64,000 bases of DNA from Meghimatium bilineatum (taxonomy: Eukaryota; Mollusca; Gastropoda; Stylommatophora; Philomycidae). How positions within the stretch are numbered: the first letter of the stretch is position 1; every line of letters starts with the position of its first letter. Location of the stretch: positions 58,680,883-58,744,882 of the forward strand of contig CM067298.1 in NCBI GenBank assembly GCA_034231615.1. Reading direction: 5' to 3'. Of the stretch, positions 11,860 to 23,962 are shown one piece after another. The notes below the pieces were generated by a model. It saw only the letters and a list, made by a program, of their open reading frames with translations, was not told the DNA's origin and ran no database searches. Made by a program: the position numbers and the translations under genes.

Positions 11860-12860
11860 GAATTTATATGCGTATTCTTATACAACTTCTGATTTATGAA
11901 ACAACAGAGAATGAACAACGTAAAAACAAACTCAATAAACTGCTTTTCGCTAACGATAAAAACATCATGTATGATGACGAAGAAAAACTGCAAACTCACA
12001 TCAACTCACTATCAAGAATATGCAATAAATACAACATGCGGATCAACCGACAAAAGGCAGAAACTATGCAAATAACGATATTAACAGACAAAAAGCAGAA
12101 ACTGTGCAAATAACGAGATCAACAGAGCATTTAAACATTCAAATAGAGAAAACAAAAATAATACAAGTCAAAGAGTTTAAGTACCTACGAAGTATCTTTA
12201 CAGAAGACGGATGAGTCAATTGAGAGATAGAAACAAGATGTAAAAAAGGCAAATATTGGGATATACCAGATGTCACTTTTGCTATAACACCCAAAAAACT
12301 ACACGGAAGTAAAGAAACACATAAGTAAGAGCATCGTTCTGCCAACACTATGCTACCAATGTCAGACTTGGCAACTAACACCTACACATAAATAAGAGCA
12401 TCTTTGTACCAACACTATGTTACCAATGTCAGACTTGGTAACTAACACCTACACATAAGAGAAAGATCGAAACATGCGAAATGTCTAAGTAAGACTATAT
12501 GAGTCACCAGATTCGACAAGGTGCGCAATTAGAACATCAGACGGATACTAAGTATAACATAGTGCATCAAGTATATAGAGAAACAACCGATACAATTGTT
12601 TGGACGTCTTATGAGGATGAACGGTCCCATTAGAGCGTATAACAAGATTTAACTAATGATAAAAAGCCAAGGGCAGACCAAGGAAAAGATAGACAACATC
12701 AAGACCATACTGAATAAACATGACTACACTACAACCATAGCAACATACCTGGCTCTGGAACACAGACTACATCTTCTATACAAACCTCTACCCTCAGCGG
12801 CAAGTGTGGACGTTACGACAATAGACAATTCTTATAAAAACGTCCGCAATAGTAATAATT
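11860..12860 (+). mobile_element. LINE fragment, decayed reverse transcriptase and C-terminus
   Basis: The first part reads NKLLFANDKNIMYDDEEKLQ THINSL and NKYNMRINRQKAETMQ, with N in place of the first D of the ADD box. The end (from 12656) reads KEKIDNIKTILNKHDYTTTI, like the terminal KRWIDNIK helix. A direct repeat of about 57 bp (12365-12465) interrupts the middle. Confidence 0.75.
12365..12465 (+). repeat. Direct repeat, about 57 bp, two units
   Basis: ACCAATGTCAGACTTGGCAA CTAACACCTACACATAA occurs twice inside a decayed LINE fragment. Confidence 0.75.
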
Positions 12861-12864
12861 ACTG

Positions 12865-13610
12865 AAATTTAAACCCCCTCCCTCCATTGTCCAAACTATT
12901 TTATCTGTTGTTTCTATATATATTCTATGCATGGTGTTATATCTATTATCTTTCTGATGTTCTCATTGCGCATTTTGTTGAGTCTGGTGATTCCAATGAC
13001 CTTCTTCAGACATTTCATTTTGCAAGTTTTGATCTTAAATACATCAAAAATCCTGTACACCATTCAACATAACTGCAGAATGTTCAGAGTGCTCAATAAT
13101 TACATACTTGGGTTATACATTGTTCACTTTCTCCACCTTGGATTCACTAGACATTTGGGGTGCAAAGGGAACGCATTGCACTAGGCGGACCCAGGGTTAG
13201 CAGATAACCAAGACCCCAAATGTACCTCCTCGCGGTGCACCCTGGAAACAGAAATACAGCAGCTCGAGCTGATTCTGGCCAAATCATTTGGGGATCGTGT
13301 CCGAGAATGTGGAGGCAGCAGATGGAAAGAGATTTGACTGCATAAGAGACAGACACTATCTCCGACACCACCAGCATCACCACATATAGCGACACTGTCG
13401 ACATACAGTGAAGCTAGTCAGTCCAGCCCGAACTGCAAATAGAAAGTGAAAAGAACTGCGTGAACTGCAAATAGAAAGTGAAAAGTTTCTAGGAAAGGGG
13501 AACTACAAGCTCCGTCAGCTCGAGACGAGCTTGTAGTTACCTGTGCTCCTTACAGGCGGAGACCCAGACCCATTCTTGAATGGATGTTAGAATTGGCGTT
13601 AGGAAAAGCA
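12865..13610. other. No gene seen
   Basis: The start is AT-rich; from about 13140 it becomes GC-richer and leads into the composite repeat at 13612. A 27-bp direct repeat, GAACTGCAAATAGAAAGTGA AAAG, lies at about 13430-13485. Confidence 0.45.
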
Positions 13611-13611
13611 A

Positions 13612-14427
13612 GAAGACCTAACCCATCTCTAATGTCGAGCCTTCCTAAACCAGAAATATGCTCGCGAAGAGAAAGGGTTCCGTGCCCGATGGGCTTAGGC
13701 AAGAAAGGGATACCGATGGATGTCCTGGCCCAACTCTACTGTCAAGTTTTCCTATACCGGAAGTACACTTGCAGAAAGAAATGGTTCCGTACCCGATGAG
13801 TTCAGGCACAAAAGAGGCAACGATTTAGCCCTGGCCCAACTCTACTATCAGGTTTTCCTACACCAAAACTACACTGGCAGAGAGAAAGGGTTCAGTACCT
13901 GATGGGCTCCGGCGATATTGGGACTAGGACGTTCAGCTCGAGAACGCCTTGCTCTCAAACGCGTGGTGTGAGACTCGAACTTGGACAAGGGGTACACGAT
14001 GTCGGTGAATGACACCTCGGCTAAGAAGGCGAAAGAGCCAGGGTCCAACTCTTCTGTTGAGTTCTTCCCCTTAAGGAGCCAGGCTCACGGATGAGAAACG
14101 GTTCAGTACCCGATGGGCACAGGCACAATACGTCCAATTACACGAGGCAAGTTCATAGACAGTGGAACACCTCGTACGAGTCAGACGAGAGCAAAAATTG
14201 TCTTGGCGAAGAGTCACCACATACACGCGTGCCTGGAGACATATATGGAGGCTGTCACAGGCTAGGGTAGCCCACCCGAATTGTCAAGGCATGCCAAAAT
14301 CGGATATGCTAGGCCTACACGGCGCATAACTGTGGCACAACGTAATCACGCTCCCGGCGGAAATCGCACGGATATCCGTGCTGGTTACAATGGAGCGAAC
14401 GCAAAACAAACAAACAAACAAACTAGA
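13612..14427 (+). repeat. Composite repeat with a 115-bp unit and a CAAA tail
   Basis: About three units of 115 bp (13612-13912, marked by CTGGCCCAACTCTACTATCA and GAGAAAGGGTTCAGTACC) lead into a GC-richer stretch ending CAAAACAAACAAACAAACAA. The part from about 14160 recurs at 24215. The short CAAA-repeat tail suggests a retroposon end. Its class is not recognised. Confidence 0.6.
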
Positions 14428-14429
14428 CA

Positions 14430-15310
14430 TTTATGGATCACATTTATGGATTTAGAAGAAACAAACAAGTTTCATCTGACATTGGACTATTTAACAATCT
14501 CAAAAGCATTAATCTATTGTTTCTTTTGAACCCTGTGCTCGCTTTTATTGCGGCGTTCTTTGCCAGAGAAACTTCTACCATTTATTCATTTTAACACAGG
14601 TGGAAGAGTTGTAAGGAATATCATTGTACACATGTGGGAGAGTTGTAAGGAATATAATTTTAACAGTGTGTTGTCTAGTATTATTATGTATAAGGGTTAG
14701 TCATGGTCGCTGTAATTTATTGAGTAATGGATGATACGTTTGGGTTTTCTGTAACGTGATACACATGACATATTATCACTTTCATTTATTCCAAAGACAG
14801 TAAGTGAGAAAAGGAAGCGTGGATGTTAGAGAGTGAAGTCTATGGCACCATCTTTGTCCTTAGGTGGTATGCTAGTCATGTTAAGCACCTACGACTCAAA
14901 GTACACAGACTGAGTAAACTGTAGATTATAGGGACATCATATATATTGTTAGTTTCTTTGACATTCCTACAATACGAAAGTTATAAATATATTTCTGAAT
15001 ATATAATATATTCACTGTTTACCAAAATAATCACCATTCTTCAGTTTTTCTTTTAAAAAAATAAAGAAAGTATCTTATGGCGAGGTATGCGCCTTTCAGC
15101 CACAAAAAAAAAGGTTATGTTTCAGATCATCTAGTCATCATGATTCCAATATTAACATTGTGATGACAAAAAACGTATTGAATATATAACTCGGCGGTTA
15201 TGGTTTTGCAGCACTCCCTGAAATACATACTCTCGAATTCATGGTGGCTGGATTACTCAAGGGTGGCTCTATTATTATTTTATGGTTAAAAAAAACTATT
15301 ATATAACCAA
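14430..15310. other. No gene seen
   Basis: AT-rich. TGTGGGAGAGTTGTAAGGAATAT-type sequence is repeated at 14600-14660. Nothing coding was recognised. Confidence 0.45.
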
Positions 15311-15313
15311 ATT

Positions 15314-15580
15314 GGTGCCCGTGTGTTGCCAGAGGACAGAAAGGGGAAGGGGTAATGAATTGCAACATTATTACCTGCCAATTATGTTGTAAGAGGTGAG
15401 TAAGCAGGTCTTGGGCTCGCGTTGGTTGTTTCATCCCCAAAAAGGTCAAAGTAGTAGGATGTGTCAGACCGAAAAGCGCAGATATCGCAGCTAAGATATA
15501 AGCTATGACACGATGCACTTCGTTCTCCGAACTACATAATACTAATATTCAGGAGTGTCAGAACGAACGCAGAAGAAGAG
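15314..15580 (+). mobile_element. SINE-like family 1 copy
   Basis: It starts GCCCGTGTGTTGCCAGAGGA and keeps GATATCGCAGCTAAGATATA. The tail is CGAACGCAGAAGAAGAGGAG. Confidence 0.8.
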
Positions 15581-15764
15581 GAGAGAAATTGGACCATGGT
15601 CGCGTTTGAAATAAATGCGCCTCACCATAAGGTTACTTTAAATAAAATTAATTATAATAATAACATAGTTTGTAGTACAAACAAGAGATAGGTAATAACG
15701 AAACATGAGGATGACAAAACAGAGATTTATTAAATAAACGTATTGTGATCAAAATTATTCCTTG

Positions 15765-15930
<166 letters not shown>

Positions 15931-16003
15931 GCGTACGTGTGTATGATGACCATTTTTACATTCACATTTGAAAATTCAATTAGAATTATGACCATGTCTA
16001 ATA

Positions 16004-16170
16004 GTTCGTAGATGGCTAATGAGCCCTATTCGAGCTGTAAATATCCGTGCACAGTTCGAACATGGAATTACCACTGTAGACGGATTTTGACCTATCCGTG
16101 ACTTTCTAGTTACTCTCGGCTGTTAGGCTGCAACATTTCTCCTCTTTTCACAAGATGATGCGCTATTTTT
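16004..16170 (+). repeat. Dispersed repeat, copy A
   Basis: About 165 bp (GATGGCTAATGAGCCCTATT to CACAAGATGATGCGCTATTT) recurs at 19530-19690. No coding potential was seen. Confidence 0.65.
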
Positions 16171-16182
16171 GACTGTAGAGCG

Positions 16183-16212
16183 CCATATATATATATACAT
16201 ACATACATACAT
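16183..16212 (+). repeat. TA/CATA microsatellite
   Basis: ATATATATATACATACATAC ATACAT. Confidence 0.9.
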
Positions 16213-16689
16213 TAAGTGGTTTTTTTTCTAGGAAAAAAGAAGGGTATACGGCGTTTAAAGAAGTGGATGGTCAATACTTTAACATGAATGGCCACCACCC
16301 ATTCCCCTACCCCCTCCATTTGGCCGTAATAATTGGCATATTGGGAACTTTGAAAAAAAAAACAAGCTTATGTATGAAATATTTTGAGTAATCATATATT
16401 TTCTTATAGTTCTACTGTCATAATATAAAACGGGCGGCGGTGTGGTTTGTTGTGTATTCTCCGTAACGTTAATTATGATGTTGCGTTACCTAAAGAGGAA
16501 GGGTTCAATCATTTCGTGTTTTGACAGTTTCAGAAGGAGGAGCGAAGAATATTAACACTTTGATCTGCCATGCATGTCATAAGAGACTACTAAAAGGTTT
16601 GCGGTTAGTGTTGAGTATGCGAACGAGCAACAAAAAGAACCACTCAAACCTTTCCATATATATATGGGCCTCACAACCTCCACCCATAC

Positions 16690-18140
16690 AGACATACATA
16701 CAAAAATACATTAATATAAAACTTACTGTAGCCAGATTTATCATATAAAGGCCATAATTTATCCATGCCTTTAGAAAGTTCAATATTTCTGTTTCTTTCC
16801 TTGCTTTTGTAATCTGTTGCTGCGTGGTGCCCAAAAAGCAGCCAGGATTCAACACATTTTGTAGGATCAAATTGACAGAGAGTGGGTCAACTATCTTGAT
16901 AAACATAACTGCTGATATAATCTTAATCAGCAATGACGATTTTAAAGGTGTTGCAGTCATGTTCAGCTGTGAGAAATCTCTTGCAAGTTTACTTGAGAAG
17001 ATCGGAGTGATGTCAAGATTGTGAATTGAAGGTTTGAAAGTATTTTTCCTCCTTTTATTCCAAGATTCTATGTATTATATTTCTGTCGTTCAAACGAAAC
17101 CGCATTGACAAATGACTAATTGCTTTTTCGTCATATATTACAAAATTGTGTGTTTCTTCAGACCAATGTTTTTCGTCAAACACAAAGGGCTCACTTGAGT
17201 AAATCAACTTCTTTATATTCGAGCTGTCGTTGTTTTAGTGAAGTCTCCAAGTTATCATAAAAGGAAACAGGGCATATTAGTTGGTTATCTTTTCTATCTC
17301 CTTTGTAAATAAGAATTTCTTGGACTAGAGACTTTGCAGCTTGGGCGGTTTCCTTATAGTACTGTCCGGGATATGATCTCATATCTACAAACAACTGTAT
17401 AGTGCGTTTAATTGCTTTATTGGCACAATTAAAAGTTATTTTTCGTTTTTGCGATGTCAGGCTCTGTTCAGAGAGCTTTTGAAGTGTATCGCACATCTAT
17501 CCTAAGTCTAAAATAAACTAAACAATAGTAATCTTCTTCATCAATCCCTCATATGTGCACCTATCTTCTTTTTTTAAATCTCTGGAATTATCATCTGTAG
17601 GATTTCTAAAATGACAAACTAAGTCTTTATAATCCTACTAAACTGCAGATACTGAGCGAAAGTTGGATTCTACCCAACGAATGCTTAATATTCGTTGAAT
17701 TTTCAACAACTTCGCTTCCAGTGAACTGGCACATACATGGAGTTCGCAATTATTCTTTTGGCGATGCGTGATAAAAACGTATCACTTGTCAATAAATTAT
17801 TTGAATCTATTAATTCCAGAAACATTCTTACCAGCATCGTGGACAGATAATTCCAGATTATGCTTAGCACAGTGTCAAACAATTAATGATGGGCATTTAT
17901 CTTTTAATAACATTTTTTTCTACGAGAACCCAACATTACCGCTGTACCATCACAAAAAACAAAAATTAAACATTCATTCAAGCACTCCTCTGTCAATCCA
18001 ATAGAATGAAGACATCTAATCAAAGAGGAGAAGATTCCGGCGGATGATATATCCTCTATTTCAGCTAAGTGAATAAATAAATTAACTAGTCTGATCATTT
18101 CACAACCTGAAATTATTATATAAAATGACAACAGATTAAG
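16690..18140 (-). pseudogene. hAT-type transposase relic (KIAA1586-like)
   Basis: The minus strand, over several frames, reads SLIRCLHSIGLTEECLNECL followed by IFVFCDGTAVMLGSR, then MCDTLQKLSEQSLTSQKRKI and PGQYYKETAQAAKSLVQEIL, and finally ATPLKSSLLIKIISAVMFIK with, one frame over, FDPTKCVESWLLFGHHAATD. This is the order of the DUF4371-like, middle and C-terminal parts of KIAA1586-type proteins, which derive from hAT DNA transposases. Stops and at least three frameshifts make it inactive. The assignment is from remembered family wording. Confidence 0.7.
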
Positions 18141-18439
18141 TGGTTTTTACATGCTTCCAGACTACCATCAGACAGTCTTCCTTGAACAGAATTACTATAC
18201 AGGATTGAAGACTGATGGTTAAAAATCCAGGAGCTGACCATGCAAACGATGAATTACAGAAATAAATGAGTCAACGAAAATAAACATATGAAGCGCACAA
18301 AAAACCACCCCCAGAGAACTATTCTACCTCTGACGCTGCAATGCACAAAGGGGTATACAACGAAAAGAAAAAAAAGACTTATATTGTCGATGGTCACGAA
18401 AAAATACATTTTTTCTGGGCTTTTTGGATTTGTATTTGT

Positions 18440-18510
18440 ATTTGTCTGGTTTAGAGAACATAGTCACAACAGACAAAATTGAAAGCAACAGAGCCACCTC
18501 CAGAGAAAAT
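18440..18510 (+). mobile_element. LINE fragment
   Basis: The frame reads SGLENIVTTDKIESNRA, the same words as the LINE fragment at 5790. Only this short piece is recognisable. Confidence 0.5.
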
Positions 18511-19240
18511 ATTAGAAGTTTGACAACCCTGGCACAACAAGGAAACAACAACGACTTTGATGCAGCAAGGCACCTGATGATGATTTGTCTTCTGAACAAG
18601 TTCTTGTCTAAAATATTGAGTGGTAACCTTGGACAGGAAGAAGAGTTCCGGTTTTTGAAATAGCGCGAAGTTTGCCTACTTTCTGTATAATTCCATTTGC
18701 ATTTGTTTGTTAGATATTCTGCAGTTTCTAAATAAAATTGCATTGCATATCTTCGTTCGCCATGCCCGGGTCAATTGTGCGGTTGTCTTCTACCACAGAA
18801 GTTATTATTGATGCAGATTGTATGAGCAGGCAAGTCTGATAAAAATGTGAAGATTGGCATAAAAATAACATCATTTGATGTGATTTAATATAATAATTAT
18901 ATTTATTAATTATAATAATTATTATTAATAATACTAATTAATAATATTCATAATTATTCTAATTATAACAAAACATGCTTAGGGGCCTTGATAACCAAAC
19001 TACTACTAGTAATAAATAAATAGGCATGTGTTGGGCATAGTAAAGACTGAGGCCTAACGCTCAAGTTAGTGTCATCAGTAACCTGTGAAGTCATCATCAC
19101 CCATGGTAGGTAATGCAGAGCATGGGGTAATGAGAAGGCAGACCTTGACAGAGAAAAAGTAACCTGTTGATGGAGGACAATGCAGGGAGTGAAAATTCAG
19201 TCCGTAAAAGTTGCTTTTGATTCTTCACTGTGCTATAAAT
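18510..19240. other. No gene seen
   Basis: Contains an AT-only palindromic-looking tract (TAATAATTATTATTAATAAT and neighbours) at 18880-18960. No gene was recognised. Confidence 0.45.
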
Positions 19241-19245
19241 AGCAC

Positions 19246-19450
19246 AATGTTCATTCTTGAACTTCTGCAAATTAGCGGGATGTAGTCGGGAAACCAGAGT
19301 GCATTGTGTCATGGTTTACAGTTTACAGCTTTGCTATGATATCTGCACCTTTCGGCCTGAAACATCCAACTTCAGCATGACTTCTGGGTTGCTTTTATCC
19401 TATTTAGGATGAGACAGCCAACTCCATCGCATAACGTCTTTGTTGTTCGT
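19246..19450 (-). mobile_element. SINE-like family 1 copy, truncated
   Basis: It reads ATTAGCGGGATGTAGTCGGG, CACCTTTCGGCCTGAAACAT and GATGAGACAGCCAACTCCAT. The 5' end is missing. Confidence 0.78.
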
Positions 19451-19524
19451 CCATCACAAGTAATTATGACTATTTGTTACATCCACTGAAATTCAGTTAG
19501 AGATATGTCCTTGCCTATGAGTTC

Positions 19525-19690
19525 TTATGATGGCTAATGAGCCCTTTTCGAGCCGCAAATGAGCTTGAACAGTTTGGACATAGAATAACCACCATAGATG
19601 ATTTTTGGTCTGTCCGTGACTTTCTAGCTACTCTCCGCTGTGAGCTGCTGCATTTCTCCTATTTTCACAAGATGATGCACCCTTTTTGAC
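19525..19690 (+). repeat. Dispersed repeat, copy B
   Basis: Counterpart of 16004-16170 (GATGGCTAATGAGCCCTTTT to CACAAGATGATGCACCCTTT), same orientation. Confidence 0.65.
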
Positions 19691-19729
19691 AGGCTACCTT
19701 GAGAATAAATAAATGAATAGATCATGTAC

Positions 19730-20610
19730 CCTTCTCCAGCTGACCATAGAGAAGTATCAGATGCTAATAGAGAAGTATTAGCATACATGACCTGCCCAAT
19801 GAATCTGTGTCTGCATCAGGATAGTGTCAATCCTAGGGATACCAGATCTGTCAATGACTGTGGTAACCGGAATCTTGTCTTGCCATCTGATGCTGATGTT
19901 CATAACTTTTCTGAGAAAGTTGTGTGACAGTGATTGCGTTTCCTCACATGACGTCTATACAGAGTCCATGTTTCACTAGCGTATAACAGCACTGGGAGTA
20001 CCACTGCTCTGTAAACTTTCAGCTTAGTCTGTTGGTTAATGCCATTTCTATGCCACATTTGCGTACAATCTGCCGAAAGTAATGTTTGCCTTGGCAATCA
20101 TTGTATACACTTCATCATCAACATTGGCATTTTGTGATAAAGTGCTACCTAGGTATGTGAATCTATTCAAAACTTTCAGGGCTACACCATTTACCTTTAT
20201 GCAGGTCTCGTGATAACTTTTGCCAGGATCTGGTCAAAGTTGTAACATGGCATATGTTTTATCCATGTTAATAGAAAGTCCAATGTTGGTACAAGATTTG
20301 AAGAATCTGTCTATAATACTTTGTAGATCAGCCTCAGAGTTGGCATTTAGGGCACAGTCATCAGCAAATAAGAGATCCCTGATTGTGTGTGATTTGACTT
20401 AGTTTTTTTCTCGGAGCCACCAAAGGTTGAATAATTTTCCATGGATGTGATATATGTCTACTCCCAAGTTTAGATCTCTAAAAGCATCATCCAACATAGC
20501 AGAGCACATGATGTTAAGTATTGTAGGGGCTAATACACATCATCTACCACAGCCCCTTCCTACTTACCATGTCAAATTCTTTTGTTAAGTCTATGAATGC
20601 TGTGTTACTA
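19730..20610 (-). mobile_element. LINE fragment, reverse transcriptase palm and C-terminus
   Basis: Read on the minus strand, the stretch gives LLFADDCALNANSEADLQSI, then FKSCTNIGLSINMDKTYAM, and further on INQQTKLKVYRAVVLPVLLY followed by ASETWTLYRRHVRKRNHCHT. These are the catalytic box and thumb of a LINE different in sequence from the 58 kb element. Stops and frame changes show it is inactive. Confidence 0.85.
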
Positions 20611-20828
20611 TATCTACTATGAATACAAAAATATCACTAGCTATCATTTGTTAATTCCGGTCATGTAAACATTAAACATCATATGTTATATGTCGCTAAA
20701 TGAGTATAGCAACTGGTTGAAAATGTCTGCAGGTCTTTTACCGCAGGAAAACCGATGGCCTTTGGTTTCGTGGTAAAGTTTAAATGTGAAACTTTGCAAT
20801 TGTTTAATTTATTGGAATAATTTTTCTG

Positions 20829-21084
20829 TTTTCATTCTTAAACGTTTCCTGGTTACTAGAATGTAGTCAGGATAGCAGAATGCATTGTATCATGTTTTAC
20901 AGCTTGGTTGCAATATCTGCTTTTGGTCTGCCACATCCAATTTCATCATGGATATTTTGGTAAATTCAACCTATGAGGTGAGACTGAAACTCTTTCCCCA
21001 AACCTTAGTTGCCTTTTATGACATGCATGGATCAAGGGTCGTGGTGTTGCTATTCTTTGCTCCCCTTTCGGTTTGAGTAACACA
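20829..21084 (-). mobile_element. SINE-like family 1 copy
   Basis: Diverged minus-oriented copy ending TTGCTATTCTTTGCTCCCCT at the 5' side of the element. It lies just upstream of the first DNMT1 exon. Confidence 0.75.
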
Positions 21085-21227
21085 TGTGCTTAATGTCAAT
21101 TTAATCATGACATAGTATATTCCGTTGTATGGACTATCTCCTGTATATAAGCAGGAATTTGAGAAAAAAATGCAGACAAGACTAAAAAACTGACATTGAT
21201 TTTTATGTTGTTTATATTCTTTCTAAG

Positions 21228-21356
21228 TCTGCGTTTGTTTTAAAACTCCTGCATCTAAGCAGAATGTAGTCTGGAGAATGTAGTGCATTGGTGTCGCAGT
21301 TTACAGCTTTGATGTCATATTTGTGACTTCTGTCCTGACACATCTGACTTTAGCAA
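21228..21356 (-). mobile_element. SINE-like family 1 fragment
   Basis: The tail half only (AAACTCCTGCATCTAAGCAG to CTGACACATCTGACTTTAGC). It stops 27 bp before the 21383 DNMT1 exon. Confidence 0.75.
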
Positions 21357-21382
21357 GAATATTAATATTTTTTGAATTTCAG

Positions 21383-21431
21383 GCTAAACAAGATTGAGTC
21401 AGAGTTCAAAGATGGAGACATAACTGTGAAG
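21383..21431 (+). CDS. DNMT1: DNMT1 exon: N-terminal region
   Basis: This 49-bp exon sits between a TTTCAG acceptor and a GTGAGA donor. It encodes LNKIESEFKDGDITVK and ends in phase 0, matching the phase of the next exon at 26008. The position resembles the DNMT1 N-terminal DMAP1-interacting segment just before the GYLAKVK-like stretch. On its own it would be too short to call; the phase agreement and continuity with the next exon support it. It lies between two minus-oriented SINE-like copies. Confidence 0.6.
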
Positions 21432-21500
21432 GTGAGATGAATTGTTTGTAGTTGGTCATATGTCTAAATGGAAGCAGAGGTTAACTTAATATTCTTTTTT

Positions 21501-21775
21501 TCTTCTACGTTCGTTCTCAAACTCCTGCAGATTAGCAGGATGTAGTCCGGAGAACGGAATGCGTTGTGCCATGGTTTACAGCATTGCTGCGATATCTGCG
21601 CCTTTCAGCCTGACACATTCGACTTTAGCATGGCTTTAGGTCACTGACCCTATATGGGATGGGACAGCCAACTCCATTCCATAACCTCCTTAGTCGCCTT
21701 TTACAACATGCGTGAAAGGTAAACAGTGTTGTTATTCTTTGCTCCCCTTTCTGGCCCGGCAACACACGGGCGAAC
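21501..21775 (-). mobile_element. SINE-like family 1 copy, well preserved
   Basis: Complete and close to the apparent consensus: GCGTTCGTTCTCAAACTCCT style tail, ATTAGCAGGATGTAGTCCGG, GATGGGACAGCCAACTCCAT, GCAACACACGGGCGA. It is a useful reference copy, in the first DNMT1 intron. Confidence 0.85.
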
Positions 21776-22029
21776 TTAATATTATAGATGATCGTGTATA
21801 TGCAGTGGGTTAGTGGAATCAAACAAGAAATGATTGTGTATAGGGAGTGAGTTTGTAGAATCAGACAACAAAGATGATTGCGTGGGGTGGAGGATGTTAG
21901 CAGAACCCAACGAAATCAGTTTTCAAAATTTAGAACTTCTATTTGTTGGCATCAATGATCACATAGTTAACTTGACTCCTGACACATCGAGATTTCAGCA
22001 GACCATGTTTCTGTATTCAGGATTCTTTT

Positions 22030-22440
22030 GGTTGTGTTAGGTCTTCAGGCTAGTGGCCAGGACGAAGCTCCATCTTCTCCAGGTCATAGCGGCTGTTCCA
22101 AAGTTTTTGTTATATCTTCAGGCCAGTGGCCAGGACGAAGCTCCGTCTTCTCCAGGTCATAGCGGCTGCCCTAAAGTTTTTGCCTCAGTTCAGTCTAGCG
22201 TGGCTATGTCTTGCCTTGCAGTTCTTTGTATCCTGGACAATCTTTGAGTATGTGTTCAGGGATCTGTATGCCTGCTCGGCATGGACATTCATTTGTATGG
22301 GCTACCCTGATCCGGTACAGGTGGCCCTGAAGTCGTGCAGAAGCCTTTCTAAGTCGAAAAATGATGGTCTGTTGTTGCCTATGAAAGTAGACACTGTTTA
22401 CCAGCTTACAACCTCTCTGTTGAGTATACTCATAATATTT
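22030..22440 (-). mobile_element. LINE C-terminal fragment
   Basis: The minus strand reads RLQGHLYRIRVAHTNECPCR AGIPEHILKDCPGYKELQGK, the Cys/His ending found in many jockey/I-type LINEs (CPC...EHILQDCP). A 70-75 bp direct repeat (22049-22190, GGCCAGGACGAAGCTCC and following) lies at its end. Confidence 0.75.
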
Positions 22441-22669
22441 TCTTTATAATCAAAAGAAAATGAAGTTGGTAGGCGCAAATTCAGGGAAAGAAGCATTTAT
22501 TACTCACTTACCAGATCCCTGTGTCAGGTTGTGGTAGGTCTGTGTTATGTTTGTGTTATAAACAGCTGTGTTATGTCTGTATAAAAGGCGTTAGTGATGG
22601 AGGGGTTTGCTGGTAACAGGAAATTTGCTAGAAATGTATGAGCTATAGAGGGATTCCACAGTACTTCCA

Positions 22670-22965
22670 CAGTTCCATCATCATTACATGTACTACCACA
22701 GTTCCATCATTATTACATGTACTACCACAGTTCTATCATCATTACATGTACTACCACAGTTCTATCATCGTCACTTGTACTACCACAGTTCTATCATCGT
22801 CACTTGTACTACCACAGTTCTATCATCGTCACATGTACTACCACAGTTCTATCATCGTCACTTGTACTACCACAGTTCTATCATCGTCACATGTACTACC
22901 ACAGTTCTATCATCGTCACATGTACTACCACAGTTCTATCATCATCACTTGTACTACCACGGAGT
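22670..22965 (+). repeat. Minisatellite, 29 bp, about 10 units
   Basis: Unit TGTACTACCACAGTTCTATC ATCGTCACT with few variants. All three plus frames remain open by chance of the unit. It ends at a LINE C-terminal fragment. Confidence 0.93.
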
Positions 22966-23125
22966 CCAGAGACTGCAGAACACATTCTTCATATGTGTCA
23001 AATCTACCAAGAGGAGAAAATATGGCCCACTGAGACTGCACTTCTTCTAGACTTGAGGGGTTCCATGGATGACCTGAAGGAACCACACAATTCATTGAAG
23101 CTATTGGTATCTGATATCTGACTGA
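22960..23125 (+). mobile_element. LINE C-terminal fragment
   Basis: The plus strand reads PETAEHILHMCQIYQEEKIW PTETALLLDLRGSMDDL, the CPC/EHILQ-C ending of a LINE ORF2. It starts exactly where the 29-bp minisatellite stops. Confidence 0.72.
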
Positions 23126-23136
23126 AAAATGATGAA

Positions 23137-23277
23137 GAAGAAACTCGCCGCTGGATTTCCCTTGTAACATGACATTGTCCTACACAATTTCTAGTTGGAT
23201 TTAGTCCAGAGAATGGAAATACGCTTTAAAACCATTTTATTTGCGGCATTTGCCCGACACATCTGCCTTTGGTGGAA
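23137..23277 (-). mobile_element. SINE-like family 2 copy, diverged
   Basis: It reads CCGCTGGATTTCCCTTGTAA, TAGTCCAGAGAATGGAAATA and CCCGACACATCTGCCTTTGG. Confidence 0.72.
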
Positions 23278-23351
23278 ATTGTGATCTAAGAGAAATATTT
23301 ATGTTTTATGGCCAATATTTTAGAGCAACCAGCAGTTTCCATACTTAAATT

Positions 23352-23617
23352 TCATCTTCTGCGATTTTTCTCAAGCTCCTGCAGATCAGCAGGATGTAGT
23401 TAGAATGTGTTGTCACAGTTTCCATCATTGCTGTGGTATCTGCGCCTTTCAACCGAACATATTTAACTTCAGTATCACTTTGTGTCTCTTTGATCATATG
23501 TAGGATGGGACAGCCAACTCCATCTAACCTCCTTAGTCGCCTATTACAATTTGTATGGAAGGTAAATGTGTTTTTATTCTTTGCTCTCATTTTGGTTCCC
23601 AGGTAACACTTGGGTGA
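23352..23617 (-). mobile_element. SINE-like family 1 copy
   Basis: It reads CTCAAGCTCCTGCAGATCAG, GGATGGGACAGCCAACTCCA and CCTCCTTAGTCGCCTATTAC. Confidence 0.8.
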
Positions 23618-23727
23618 GGTACTTACATATAAAACGAGTCGATGTTCTGTTAGTTGTGAAATGTTGTCATTATTTCAACACTTAGTAAGGAGCAGTGGCT
23701 GCTGAATTGAGTGTAGGACCTCATGTG

Positions 23728-23962
23728 TGTTGCTCGGAGGCACATATGGACAAAGAATAGCATCACTCACCTTCCATGCATGTCATATGAGGCCATTAAG
23801 GAGATTTGGGGATTGAGTTGGCTATTCCATTACACAGGCTAATGATCCAAAAGTTATATGGCAGACCAAAAGGCACAGATATCGCAGCCAATCTATAATC
23901 AAACTGTGCGCTACACACTGAGAGCTCTCCCTCATGACCTTGGCAGGAGTTTGTAACAAACA
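23728..23962 (+). mobile_element. SINE-like family 1 copy, diverged
   Basis: It keeps ACCTTCCATGCATGTCATAT, GGCACAGATATCGCAGCCAA and TTGGCAGGAGTTTGTAACAA. Confidence 0.72.

Noticed and set aside
22670-22965. CRISPR-like regular spacing
   Set aside because: It is a direct tandem repeat of 29 bp without spacers.
22638-23121. Three plus-strand frames of 120-134 codons
   Set aside because: All three frames are open across the 29-bp minisatellite. Only the last part (22960 on) has meaning, as a LINE fragment.
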